Source: Rhynchopus euleeides
Lineage: Eukaryota > Euglenozoa > Diplonemea > Diplonemida > Diplonemidae
Length of the DNA stretch: 64,000 bases
Direction: 5' to 3'
Assembly: GCA_963210315.1 (NCBI GenBank)
Contig: OY723248.1
Location: 1,380,727-1,444,726, forward strand
Shown here: piece by piece, positions 43,509 to 52,191 of the stretch
Layout of the letters: each line of letters opens with the position of its first letter
How positions within the stretch are numbered: position 1 is the first letter of the stretch
Program-made: the position numbers and the translations under genes
Notes under the pieces: model-generated
Seen by the model: only the letters and a program-made list of their open reading frames with translations
The model's database searches: none
What the model was told of the DNA's origin: nothing

Positions 43509-46193
43509 ATGGCGGAAATCGTATCTGGCAAGCGTTTCTACTTCCAGATGTCGAAGTGCCTTGCCGCTAAGTTCGGCATGGCGCCAAAGTGCGTGAAGAC
43601 GGCGGTGGCCCACCTCCTCCGCGTGAACACGGTTTCCGTGCAGGGGGAGACGGTCCTCGCCACGTGGAAGTCTGTGGCGGCGGACGAGGAGGAGGAAGAG
43701 CGAGTGCGTTTCGTTCTGGCGGAGGTGACGAGCACTGCCGTTGAGGCGTGGACTCAGTTCACGACCCGTAGGCTGATGCTGTGCCTTGCCGCACTGCGGA
43801 AGGCGATGGAGGAGGATGATTTCGTCGCGGCAGTGGAGGCCCCCGACCGGCTCACCAAGTCAGCGGCATCGGAGCTGGGGGCGGGCAGCCCCACCGAGGC
43901 GGAGGTGGTGGCGGCCGAGAAGGCCCCGGAGGAGACGCCGCAGCGGAAGGTGCGCGGGGAGGCGAAGAAGGTGAAGGTCCCAGAGGCACCGAAGGAGGAC
44001 GACAAGCCCGACAGCATGGACGAAGAAGAGGACGACGACCTGCCTGCACCGGGTGTTGACCGCAGCCTCACGGCCGAGCAGGTGGAGCTGGACCCGGCGA
44101 GGTGGCTGAACCTCTCCGCCCTCCAGCTGATGCGCCTCCAGGTGCTGTTGGAGAGGTACGTCCCGCAACAGCAGGGGGAGGCGCGCACCATCCTCGATGC
44201 CCTGCTGAAGCACATGATGACTCTGCTGCAGGGCGCTGCCCCCTCGACGCTGCTGGGAGATATCTTCAAAACCTTTCTCTATCACCACCATAAGGCGGAG
44301 CGGGGTGTGAGGGCCGCTACCGCCTTCATCGATCACCTGAATGTGGACGAGCGGGCGCCGAAGGCGCTGAAGGAGGCGACGCACATTGCCATGCGGTGCG
44401 GCACGAAGCGCACGACGCAGGAGCAGGGGGGAGGGCCGACGAAGCGGGGACGGCGGGGGGGGGGAGTCCAGCAGGATGCGCTACCGGGACCAGCAGCCTG
44501 TCCCTCCGCCGGTTTTTCGGAAGAACAACCGGTACTACCCCCGGAAGTGACCGCCCCGACGGAACCCCGTGCAGCCTCGAGCGCACCATCGGGGCACCGT
44601 GCAGCGTACCGCGCACAGGAGCAACCCAGCCGTGCAGCCATGAGCGCACCATCGGGACATCGTGCAGCGTACCGCGCACAGGAGAAACCCAGTCGTGCAG
44701 CCTCGAGCGCACAGAACAATCGTGCAGCTTCAAGCGCACAGAAAACACGCGCAGCCTCGAGCGCGCAGAAATCGAACAACAGTGCAGCCCACTGGGGCGC
44801 ACCGACAGAACGCCGTGCAGCTTCAAGCGCACAGAAAAAACGCGCAGCCTCGAGCGCGCAGAAATCGAACAACAGTGCAGCCCACTGGGGCGCACCGATA
44901 GAACGCCGTGCAGCTTCAAGCGCACAGAAAAAGAACATTCGTGCAGCCTCCGGCGCACAGACAGAACGACCTGCAGCATATCGCGAGCAGGAACCGAGCA
45001 ACATGGTGGCCCCAAGGGGGCGGGCGAGACACCAAGGGACAGCGGGCCCACGGGGCGCCCGACGTGCTGCAACACGCGCACAGACCCCGAGCAACCGTGC
45101 AGCCGTGGGCGCACAGAACTCCCAACCGGCGGATCAGGATTCCGAGCAAGTGACCCCGCCGCGCCCGGGAGCGGGAACCAGGTACCGGGATCTGCAGCCG
45201 GTGCCCCCGCCGGAGCTCCAGCAGGGGGAAGCAGCGGGGGACGTGTCCTGGAGGGAACGGAGAGAACTGGGCCATGCCATTTTCTCGATTCGGGACACCA
45301 AGGAGCTGGGCAGGGCGGTGAGAGAACGCACCTCGTGGGACACCATGTGCAAGTTTGCAGTGGGTCCACAGACAGCGCAAGGCAGTGACAGGGTCTGGGC
45401 GGTGTTCCAGAAGTATTGCGACGAGCACGGGTTTTCGCCGACCGAAGCTGCGCTCCTGCAGTACGCCCACAGCGCCCTGGAGACGGCGGGTCCGAAGACG
45501 GTGGCCGCATACGTCCGGAAGATACTGCACCGCTGCAAGCAGACGGGCATCAGGGGCGTGCGGACACGCAGGGTGCAGGACACGGTACGAGCCTTGACCC
45601 GGATGTCGTCGGCGGTGCGCTCCGTGCAAGCGCCCCCGGTAAGTACGCAGCAGGTGGCAGCGGCAACAAAGGCGCTGGAGGAGGGGGGAGATCTACAAGC
45701 AGCGGCTTTTGTGGCAATGACGTGGCTAACCCGTTCCAGAGTCCCGGATCTGCGCTTCATGACGTCGAAAGACTGGGCAGAGCTCGAGAACAGCGGGGGG
45801 CCGCCAGCAACCGTGGGTGCAAAGCTGTACGCGAAGGAGAAGGGCGCGAAAGAGGCACGCCCTGGGATTTATCTCCCACCAGGGCGCCTGACAGGGGTGG
45901 CCGTGCGATTCTGGCGGCAGTGGCAGGGGACGGGGTACGCCTTCGGGGGAGAGTCGGGCGAGTATGTGGACCTGAAGAGGAGGATCCACAGCGCTCTCCC
46001 CGAGGGGTCGTGGCTGCATTCCCTGAAGAGGGGGGCAGCCCACGAGATCGAGGAGACGGGGGTGTGCGACGAGGACGTCTCCCGTTTCCTGCGTCACTCG
46101 AAAAACAACTGGAATGTGACGCAGAAGTACCTCAACCCGACGAACGCCTACCGACGGGAGAGGGAGAAGACCCTCCTGGGTACCCTGCAATGA
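43509..46193 (+). CDS. Gag-like / tyrosine recombinase fusion protein of the retrotransposon
   Basis: 894 residues from ATG 43509, 22 bp after A1. Residues about 1-300 are a Gag-like region with helical, charged segments and an acidic patch. Residues about 355-540 are a low-complexity Ala/Ser/Arg linker of repeated RAASSAQK-type units. The C-terminal ~250 residues are a tyrosine recombinase: Arg in TWLTRSRVPDLR (about 742), the His-x-x-Lys-Arg box in HSLKRGAAHEI (about 837-847), LRHSKNN (about 862) and the nucleophile Tyr in QKYLNP (about 873). The enzyme would integrate circular element DNA. The frame is intact. Its stop overlaps the next start codon as ATGA at 46190-46193, pointing to reinitiation or coupled translation. 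An upstream in-frame extension exists into A1, but the ATG at 43509 follows a natural leader. Confidence 0.9.
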   Translation: MAEIVSGKRFYFQMSKCLAAKFGMAPKCVKTAVAHLLRVNTVSVQGETVLATWKSVAADEEEEERVRFVLAEVTSTAVEAWTQFTTRRLMLCLAALRKAMEEDDFVAAVEAPDRLTKSAASELGAGSPTEAEVVAAEKAPEETPQRKVRGEAKKVKVPEAPKEDDKPDSMDEEEDDDLPAPGVDRSLTAEQVELDPARWLNLSALQLMRLQVLLERYVPQQQGEARTILDALLKHMMTLLQGAAPSTLLGDIFKTFLYHHHKAERGVRAATAFIDHLNVDERAPKALKEATHIAMRCGTKRTTQEQGGGPTKRGRRGGGVQQDALPGPAACPSAGFSEEQPVLPPEVTAPTEPRAASSAPSGHRAAYRAQEQPSRAAMSAPSGHRAAYRAQEKPSRAASSAQNNRAASSAQKTRAASSAQKSNNSAAHWGAPTERRAASSAQKKRAASSAQKSNNSAAHWGAPIERRAASSAQKKNIRAASGAQTERPAAYREQEPSNMVAPRGRARHQGTAGPRGARRAATRAQTPSNRAAVGAQNSQPADQDSEQVTPPRPGAGTRYRDLQPVPPPELQQGEAAGDVSWRERRELGHAIFSIRDTKELGRAVRERTSWDTMCKFAVGPQTAQGSDRVWAVFQKYCDEHGFSPTEAALLQYAHSALETAGPKTVAAYVRKILHRCKQTGIRGVRTRRVQDTVRALTRMSSAVRSVQAPPVSTQQVAAATKALEEGGDLQAAAFVAMTWLTRSRVPDLRFMTSKDWAELENSGGPPATVGAKLYAKEKGAKEARPGIYLPPGRLTGVAVRFWRQWQGTGYAFGGESGEYVDLKRRIHSALPEGSWLHSLKRGAAHEIEETGVCDEDVSRFLRHSKNNWNVTQKYLNPTNAYRREREKTLLGTLQ

Positions 46194-47920
46194 GGGGGGA
46201 GGTGACGCGAGCGGCGGCGGAGCAGGCGGAGGCCCTTGTGGAGCGAGGATGTGCCCGTGGGTACGGCGAGCTGGACGATGACTGCCTGAGCGAGCCAGGC
46301 GAAATGCACGACTACACCAGCACGCGGGGCCCCTGTGCCATGGCAGGCCGGGCGGTGGGACGCAAGCAGCGGCTTGACGACTTCCCCACGGGCGTGCTCG
46401 ACCTGGAGGCCGTGCGGCGTATGGCTGAGGAACTGGGAAAATCGGCGCACTTTCTGCTGTGGTGCACATCGGGTCGGGTGTTTGCAGAATCTCTGTCTGA
46501 GAGTGTCCCAGTGCCGGGACCGAAGAGCGATCTGCGCCCGAGTTTTGTGACGGCGTTGCTGAAGGCGGGGGTGATGGAGAAGGCGGCGCGACGGGACGAC
46601 AAGAAGGGGGCGGTAGCTGTCTTCGACGTGCCGAAAACCGACCCCTGCGTTCGGAGGATCATTGTCGACGGTCGTCCCGTAAACTCACGCCTCCCAGCGC
46701 CACCGAAGTTTCGCCTCACGACACCGCAGGAACTCGCCGGAGCGCTCGCAGCGACTGGGGCCGTGGCGGCGCAGGTCATCGACTTGAAGGGGTACTTCCA
46801 CCAGTTCCCGCTGGGGGACGAGGTGTCCAATTTTTTCTGTGTGCGAAGCGGGCAGACGTGGTACAGATGGCGCCGACTCCCAATGGGTTTCTCATATGCC
46901 CCCTTCATCGCACAATCCACCTCGGAGGTGTTCCTGGGGGGTCTCCTCGACCGCGGAGCGACGGTGTACCTCGACGACATCCTGGTGTGGGGTGCGTGTG
47001 AGGTGGAGGTGCGGGCCCGGGCTGCATACATCCGGGACAGGATGGCGTGTGCGAATGGGGAGGTGAACGAGCGGAAGAGCATGCAGACCCCTGCGGGGCT
47101 GGTGCGCTACATCGGGCTGGAGTGGGATGTGCCGAACGCGAGCTACCGCATCCCACAGGACTGGCGAGCTGAGGCCCAGACGCGGGTCGAAGCCTGTCTG
47201 GGCGCACGGGCGCTCCCTCTGCACCGGTGGTGGGGTATGCTCGGCCTCCTATTCCGGGTGGCACACGTGCACGGGCTGCGGTTGTGCTACCTCTGCGGGT
47301 CGCTGCAGTTCATGCGGGCGTGGGCGAGAAGGGTGACCAGCGGGGACGCCACGTGGGACACGGAGTGCGGCTACCCCGAGGGGGCGCGACAGGAGGCACA
47401 GGGGATGATACTGCGTTTCCTCGGTTCGGAGGAGTGGCTGCCCCCGCCGGTGCCGCCCCCGCGGCGTTTCTCGGTCGCGATCTGGTCGGACGCTTCGACG
47501 ACGGGGTGGGGCTACGTGTCCACGGAGGCAGGTGACGGGGCGTCACGCGCGAGGTGGGGCCAATGGGCGGCACCGCAGGAGTCTGCGGAGATGTTCCACC
47601 TGGAGTTGTGGGCAGCTCGACGGGCGGTCACGGATGCCATCCACCGTGGCCACAGGACTGTGATCCTGTTCGTCGACAACGACGCCGTCCGGCTGGTGCT
47701 GGGAAAAGGGCACGCCAGGACGCGTTGGGGGAACAGCATGCTGCGCGAGGTGACTGATGCGCTCGACCAGAGCGGCACGCAGCTGGAGGTCCGCTGGATC
47801 ACCACAGAGGTGATGCCGGCCGACGGGTGGTCCCGCAAGCAGTCGGCAGGAGCCGCGGAGGTGCCGCTCTGCTCGCTTGGGGTGCGCGCGGAGGGCGCTC
47901 GCATCGTGGAAGCCGCTTGA
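46190..47920 (+). CDS. Reverse transcriptase-RNase H of the retrotransposon
   Basis: 576 residues from the ATG overlapping the previous stop. The RT fingers/palm are visible: VIDLKGYFHQF (first catalytic Asp region), the LPMGFSYAP box (about 230-238) and YLDD at 260-263 with the two metal-binding aspartates. The RNase H domain follows: SDAS (Asp434), ELWAARRA with its Glu (about 471), VDNDAV (Asp496) and a final Asp near MPADGWSR. This RNase H pattern is the DIRS/Ngaro type. There is no N6-methyltransferase or hydrolase domain after it. The frame is intact and ends 46 bp before B1. Confidence 0.93.
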   Translation: MRGEVTRAAAEQAEALVERGCARGYGELDDDCLSEPGEMHDYTSTRGPCAMAGRAVGRKQRLDDFPTGVLDLEAVRRMAEELGKSAHFLLWCTSGRVFAESLSESVPVPGPKSDLRPSFVTALLKAGVMEKAARRDDKKGAVAVFDVPKTDPCVRRIIVDGRPVNSRLPAPPKFRLTTPQELAGALAATGAVAAQVIDLKGYFHQFPLGDEVSNFFCVRSGQTWYRWRRLPMGFSYAPFIAQSTSEVFLGGLLDRGATVYLDDILVWGACEVEVRARAAYIRDRMACANGEVNERKSMQTPAGLVRYIGLEWDVPNASYRIPQDWRAEAQTRVEACLGARALPLHRWWGMLGLLFRVAHVHGLRLCYLCGSLQFMRAWARRVTSGDATWDTECGYPEGARQEAQGMILRFLGSEEWLPPPVPPPRRFSVAIWSDASTTGWGYVSTEAGDGASRARWGQWAAPQESAEMFHLELWAARRAVTDAIHRGHRTVILFVDNDAVRLVLGKGHARTRWGNSMLREVTDALDQSGTQLEVRWITTEVMPADGWSRKQSAGAAEVPLCSLGVRAEGARIVEAA

Positions 47921-47966
47921 AGGCGGTGTGTGTGATTCTTTCTTTTTTGCCAGGGAAGTCGCGAGG

Positions 47967-48122
47967 GGTGTTTTGCTCCCTGCCTTCGCCCCTCCGTACG
48001 TCAGCTTTTGCACTGAACGGTGCCTAATGCAACGGAAAAGCGGTGGCTGAGTTACCCCCATCTCCCACGAGACGCGTTTTTGATATTGATGTTTTGTGTC
48101 TTATGTCCGACCGAAGACTCCC
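47967..48122 (+). repeat. B1 repeat of the retrotransposon
   Basis: 156 bp starting with the 40-bp word also found at the end of A1 and ending GAAGACTCCC. Confidence 0.92.
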
Positions 48123-48334
48123 ATTCAGTAAACTTGTTTAAGCACCTTCGGTGCGACTAGGGAGTCAAGGGAGGACTAGAGAAGACGACTTCCCTGTGCG
48201 TATTTGTTTTTCTACCACTTGCAACAACAGTTTTCTTGCAAGGTTGGAAGGGGGGCGAACGGAACAAACACCACCCTTCATCAGGCCAACGAGTGGTGTT
48301 TTGCTCCCTGCCTTCGCCCCTCCGTACGTCAGCT
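48123..48334 (+). repeat. A2 repeat of the retrotransposon
   Basis: 212-bp copy of A1, directly abutting B1. Confidence 0.92.
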
Positions 48335-48450
48335 TTTGCACTGAACGGTGCCTAATGCAACGGAAAAGCGGTGGCTGAGTTACCCCCATCTCCCACGAGA
48401 CGCGTTTTTGATATTGATGTTTTGTGTCTTATGTCCGACCGAAGACTCCC
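48295..48450 (+). repeat. B2 repeat of the retrotransposon
   Basis: 156-bp copy of B1 overlapping the last 40 bp of A2; it ends the element at GAAGACTCCC. Confidence 0.92.
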
Positions 48451-50939
48451 CTGCTCACATGCTAATCAATCGCCCCCCCCCCCCCCCCCAACCCACACCC
48501 ACAACTCCTCCTCGTTTTCCTTGAAGCACCAATGCACAGACATGCAATGGCATAGCCAGAATGTACATTTTTATCGATTTTTATCCACATTTTAATCCAC
48601 TTCGTGCATGACATCCACTCGATGGACCTCATGCTCACTCGCCGTTGTACCCTGGGGCGCTACTTCAGGTGCTGAAGTGCGCCCCCCTACCCTCCCCTGT
48701 CTCTGGGAGCATCCCGCCATGGGAACAACTCGGCGCACCACACTGGCACAGGGCACACAGCAGAAGGGCCCCACTGAGGGCGGTTCTGCCAGCCTTTGTT
48801 CGCCAGATGTTCTGTGCTCCGTACCAGAGGGCACTGCTAGCTTCGTTTTCTAGAGGGGGTTTTCGCGTTTTGATTTCCAGTTTATTTTCCTCCTGTTTAT
48901 AGGAGGAAAACCGCTAAATTTTCCCGATTTTTTCCCCCTGGAGAGCTGTTCCTCTTTGCTCTCCAGCCCTGGCGGCGGACATCATGCCCCTGCCTTAGTC
49001 CTCCGTTGTTTGGCGCCAGCAGCGTGGCTTTGGCAGAACGACGATACCTCCGGAGAGGGATCGCGTCGCGTCACCCGTTACTGGCATCAACAGGTTTATT
49101 GCGTCGTCAATAGGACAGGCAGGGCAGCGCAGTTTGGACGGATGCCGTTCTTCCATTGGCTTTCCCTGCCTGGTGCGGGTGGGGGGGCGTATAGGCGATG
49201 CATTCTTCGGCTCCTTCCTAACTCCGTCAGCTACAGCGCATGCGGTTTGTCACCAGATCCCCGGCTTGGTATGCAAGCGAACCTCGGTCCGATCTTCTTG
49301 TGTGGGCGCACCCACGCATACTGTGGAGGCAGGTATCCCCGCCCCTCTGCACCTCCCCGAAGATACCTTGTGAGTTTGATGTGAATTCAAAGTATTGCAT
49401 CGTTTTGTTATGTTATTTGTTTGCCCCCTCCTCCTCCCCCCCTCTCGGTTCGGTTGTCATGTTGGAAGATATCAAAAAAAAATTGTTCACACCTCGAATA
49501 CCCAGCACCCAGCCACGTTTTGAGCGTGGCGTCAAGCTGAGAAGTGTGGGTTATCACCTGACCGAATAGAACCCTCTGCCGTGCATGTCACCCCCTCCCC
49601 CCCGCCCCTTTCGACCAAACGAGGCCAACAACCGACCTCAGCTCTCTTCAGAGGTTCTGAAGAAGCAGAAGTAAAACGCAATATGCTAGTCCTAATGACG
49701 GCAGCAAACCTGCCTGGTTGTTGATGGTCTCCTGTATCCCGATGATACCCTTCTCACAGCATATCTGGATTCCGTGGATGCTGCAGTCTGGATCAGCCCC
49801 GCCCACGCCACAACAAAGGTGACGGGGAGAGGTGTGTTGCGTCCCCCTGTTCATCTGGCTATTATCTACTTCACTGCCCCACCCACACCCACCCCCACCC
49901 CCACCCCCTCGTGTGCGTCAGTGGCAAATAGCGGTTTTGTGTTCCTGTCTGCCGCTCTCGATGTTGCGCCTTGTTCTTATCTGAATCTTCACCCCCGCCC
50001 CGTCCAGTTTTCTTGTTTTACTGTCCAACGTCTTCCCGCCTATCATACGCGCCCCATCTGCCTTTGCTTGCCCCCCCCCTCCCCAGACGCAAGCGCCACT
50101 ACCATTCCCGCAAAAAATAATCGGTGCGAGAAAAAATATGGAATTTATGTCACACGGTATCCTTTGCCGAAGTCAGACAAAAAATACACCCACGCGTTGT
50201 CGTGCAGGTGTTTTTCTGTCAAGAACTCAATCAAAAAAACAGATGTCATATCGGATGTGCCCAGCCCTGAGGGTGGAGGGATAGAGGGTGGGACCTCTTC
50301 TCGCAGAGATCCTTGCGTGCGGGAGGTTGGTTGTGCCCAGACAAAAAAATCGGTCCGCAAAATAGGCCGAAACACGCCTTTTGTTGATATGGCCAAAGAA
50401 TGCCACGGCGTGGTCTTCTTGTGTATTTTTGTCAGCACACCATCACTCACGCGTGTGTTATGGGGAGAGTCTGCATCTCACAGTGTCTTCTGCAGTGCCC
50501 CGTAGCACGCTGGCTTCATTACCAAGGGGGTGCCTTTTCCATAGAAAAGGCAAGTTGCGCGCAGCAGATGTGTACCCTCCCCCCCCTCCCCTCTCACCAA
50601 TGCCAAAAGGAGAGCTGGCCCTTAGTGGGGAGTAGGGTATCAGGGGTGGGCAGCCCAGGGGACAATTGCCACATCTGATCCAAGGCAATTGGGAGGAGGG
50701 GGGGGGGGTAGGCAAAATCTTAAGGGGTAAAAATAACGGCATTTTTCACATAGGCGAGGAACACGCACAAAATGGCTGTAAACTTGAAACCCCGGCCCCT
50801 GGGAGTATTTGGGGGCGGTCTGGGTGGTTTTTGGGGGTATTTGGCCACTTCTGAGCCAATCCGTGGCCATGCCCAAAAAAATGTAGTGGTTTGGTTCCGG
50901 CCCCCTCATTTGAACCCCCCTCCCGACCCCGTCCCGCCC
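48451..50939. other. Intergenic region, no gene recognised
   Basis: Poly-C run near 48473, a small hairpin at 48885-48910, and short unbiased frames. A frame near 49134-49373 has some protein-like composition but no family. Nothing further supported. Confidence 0.5.
48885..48910. repeat. Short perfect hairpin
   Basis: TTTTCCTCC and GGAGGAAAA separated by 8 bases. It sits between an AGGGGG at about 48853 and a CCCCCT at about 48944, so it could be the core of a ~95-bp miniature element. Confidence 0.6.
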
Positions 50940-51194
50940 TACTTGCTCGCAACATTCCGCCTTTCGTTTCCTGAGTGGGCACTGCTGCCTTCGGTTCAAA
51001 TTGGGAGTGAAGGAACGTGAAAAGCTTGGGAAGGAGTGCCTTCTCAGTAGTTTCTCCGCTGTTGTGTTCTGCTGCAAGCGCGCACGCTTCTGCAGCAGGC
51101 ATTCAATCTGGCTCGTTCGGAATTCGGCCTCTTCCAAACCTCTGTGGACATCCTTCGCTGCAGAGGCAGATGGGGTGGCCTTCTTCCTGAACAT
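50940..51194 (-). CDS. Weak open frame, Snf7/CHMP-like N-terminus possible
   Basis: From ATG 51194 on the - strand the frame encodes a basic start (MFRKKATPSAS) and a helical stretch LEEAEFRTSQIECLLQKR that loosely fits the first helix of ESCRT-III Snf7-family proteins (L-x-x-x-E...E-x-L-x-K-R). Downstream the composition becomes random. Could be a first exon, a remnant or chance. Confidence 0.2.
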
Positions 51195-51296
51195 GCCTGA
51201 ACTGAAAGTTCAATTCTTCAGCAGAATGGGTCACTGGCACACCGGCGAGTGCCTTGTTGTGCTTGAACTGTGCGTTCTGTGCTGCGCGGTGACTAT

Positions 51297-51721
51297 AGAT
51301 CAGGGGGTGTGCAGTGGCTCGCTGCCTACCTGCTGGCCCTGCGCCGCCGCACCCGCCGCATCTGCGGGAAGCGCCTGCTGGAGCTGGGTTGCGGGGTGGG
51401 AATACCGAGCCTGGTCGCCCTTGTGGGGTGCGGCGCTCCAAAGACCGTCCTCACGGACACAGCTGCGCAGGTGCAGTGGCAGCAGGCCGTGTCACACAAC
51501 CTGCATGTCAAGCACGCGGGGAGGGTGTGAGCGGGCTGCTGGCGTGGGGCAATCCTGAAGACACCGCCAACATACAACGCACACACGGCCCGTTCGACCT
51601 GATCCTTGCTGCGGACTGCATGTTTGATGCCGCCGTGTGTGTCCCGTTCTGCTGCACCCTCGTACATCTGCTGCCATTTGGTACGACAGGGTCCCACGTG
51701 ATGACTCACAGAAACCATTAG
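51297..51721 (+). pseudogene. Frame-broken METTL21-type methyltransferase
   Basis: The first frame encodes an SAM-binding motif I, LLELGCGVGIPSLVALVGCG, with a TD acidic residue after the next strand, as in the METTL21/FAM86 lysine methyltransferase family, and stops at 51528-51530. The adjacent frame continues with LLAWGNPEDTAN and FDLILAADCMFD, which is the family's later D-x-x-x-A-x-D motif. The two halves are out of register by one frame near 51520-51540, and the 3' end is not family-like. Either a decayed gene, a sequencing indel, or an unseen very short intron. Confidence 0.6.
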
Positions 51722-51869
51722 TCGCGGGGACTGCGACAGCTTCGCCGTGGCCGCACACCTCATCCTTGTCCAGAAGTGGATCAGGATGACCCCTATGCAT
51801 TCAACGGAGGGCACGTCAGAAAGCCCCCCCGAGTGACGCCCTTGCATGCGCGGACACATCCCGGTCTTT

Positions 51870-52023
51870 GGGGGTCTTCGCTGGTCGACAAACTTCGACA
51901 AACTTCGTCGTTCGTCACATAATTAGGAAAACGGCTGTTTCAGGGGGTTTTTCACCGAAGACGGCAGTGTTCTGACGACGACGACAGGGGTCTTCGACAA
52001 AAACTTCGTCAGCGAAGACCCCC
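51870..52023. repeat. Small inverted-repeat unit
   Basis: Ends GGGGGTCTTCGCT (51870-51882) and its inverse AGCGAAGACCCCC (52011-52023). Inside are several TTCGACAAA/CTTCGTC words. The inverse end recurs at 63180-63192, beyond the satellite arrays. Confidence 0.6.
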
Positions 52024-52160
52024 CCCCAAAAATGAATTAAAAACCGGTTTTTCGGGGATTCTCGCTGTTCGTCACCTGTCGTCAAATTTCGACAAAATTC
52101 GACAATTTTCACCTAAACCGACGGAAAATGCACCAAAATGCACCACCCACAGCCTGGGTC

Positions 52161-52191
52161 GGCCCAGGGTCTGGACACCACTCCTGGACCC
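52161..52191 (+). repeat. Single unit of array-2 type at the left edge of array 1
   Basis: One 31-bp unit starting GGCCCAGGGTCTGGACACCA, which is the array-2 consensus, immediately before the first array-1 unit. Confidence 0.85.

Larger units (their letters stand above)
43275..48450 (+). mobile_element. Tyrosine-recombinase retrotransposon (DIRS order, VIPER/Ngaro-like)
   Basis: 5176-bp complete element with split direct repeats: A1 (43275-43486) at the left, and B1 (47967-48122), A2 (48123-48334), B2 (48295-48450) at the right. A1 matches A2 and B1 matches B2. The end of A and the start of B share a 40-bp word (GGTGTTTTGCTCCCTGCCTT plus the next 20 bases). This A1-B1A2-B2 layout is diagnostic of Ngaro/VIPER/PAT elements, which move through a circular DNA joined by a tyrosine recombinase and make no target duplication. 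Two long intact ORFs encode Gag-recombinase and RT-RNase H. Confidence 0.93.

Noticed and set aside
45416..46189. N-terminal extension of the RT-RNase H frame upstream of 46190
   Set aside because: This stretch is the shadow of the recombinase-coding frame; its translation is Arg/Gly/Asp-rich and non-conserved, and the ATG at 46190 fits the stop-start overlap.
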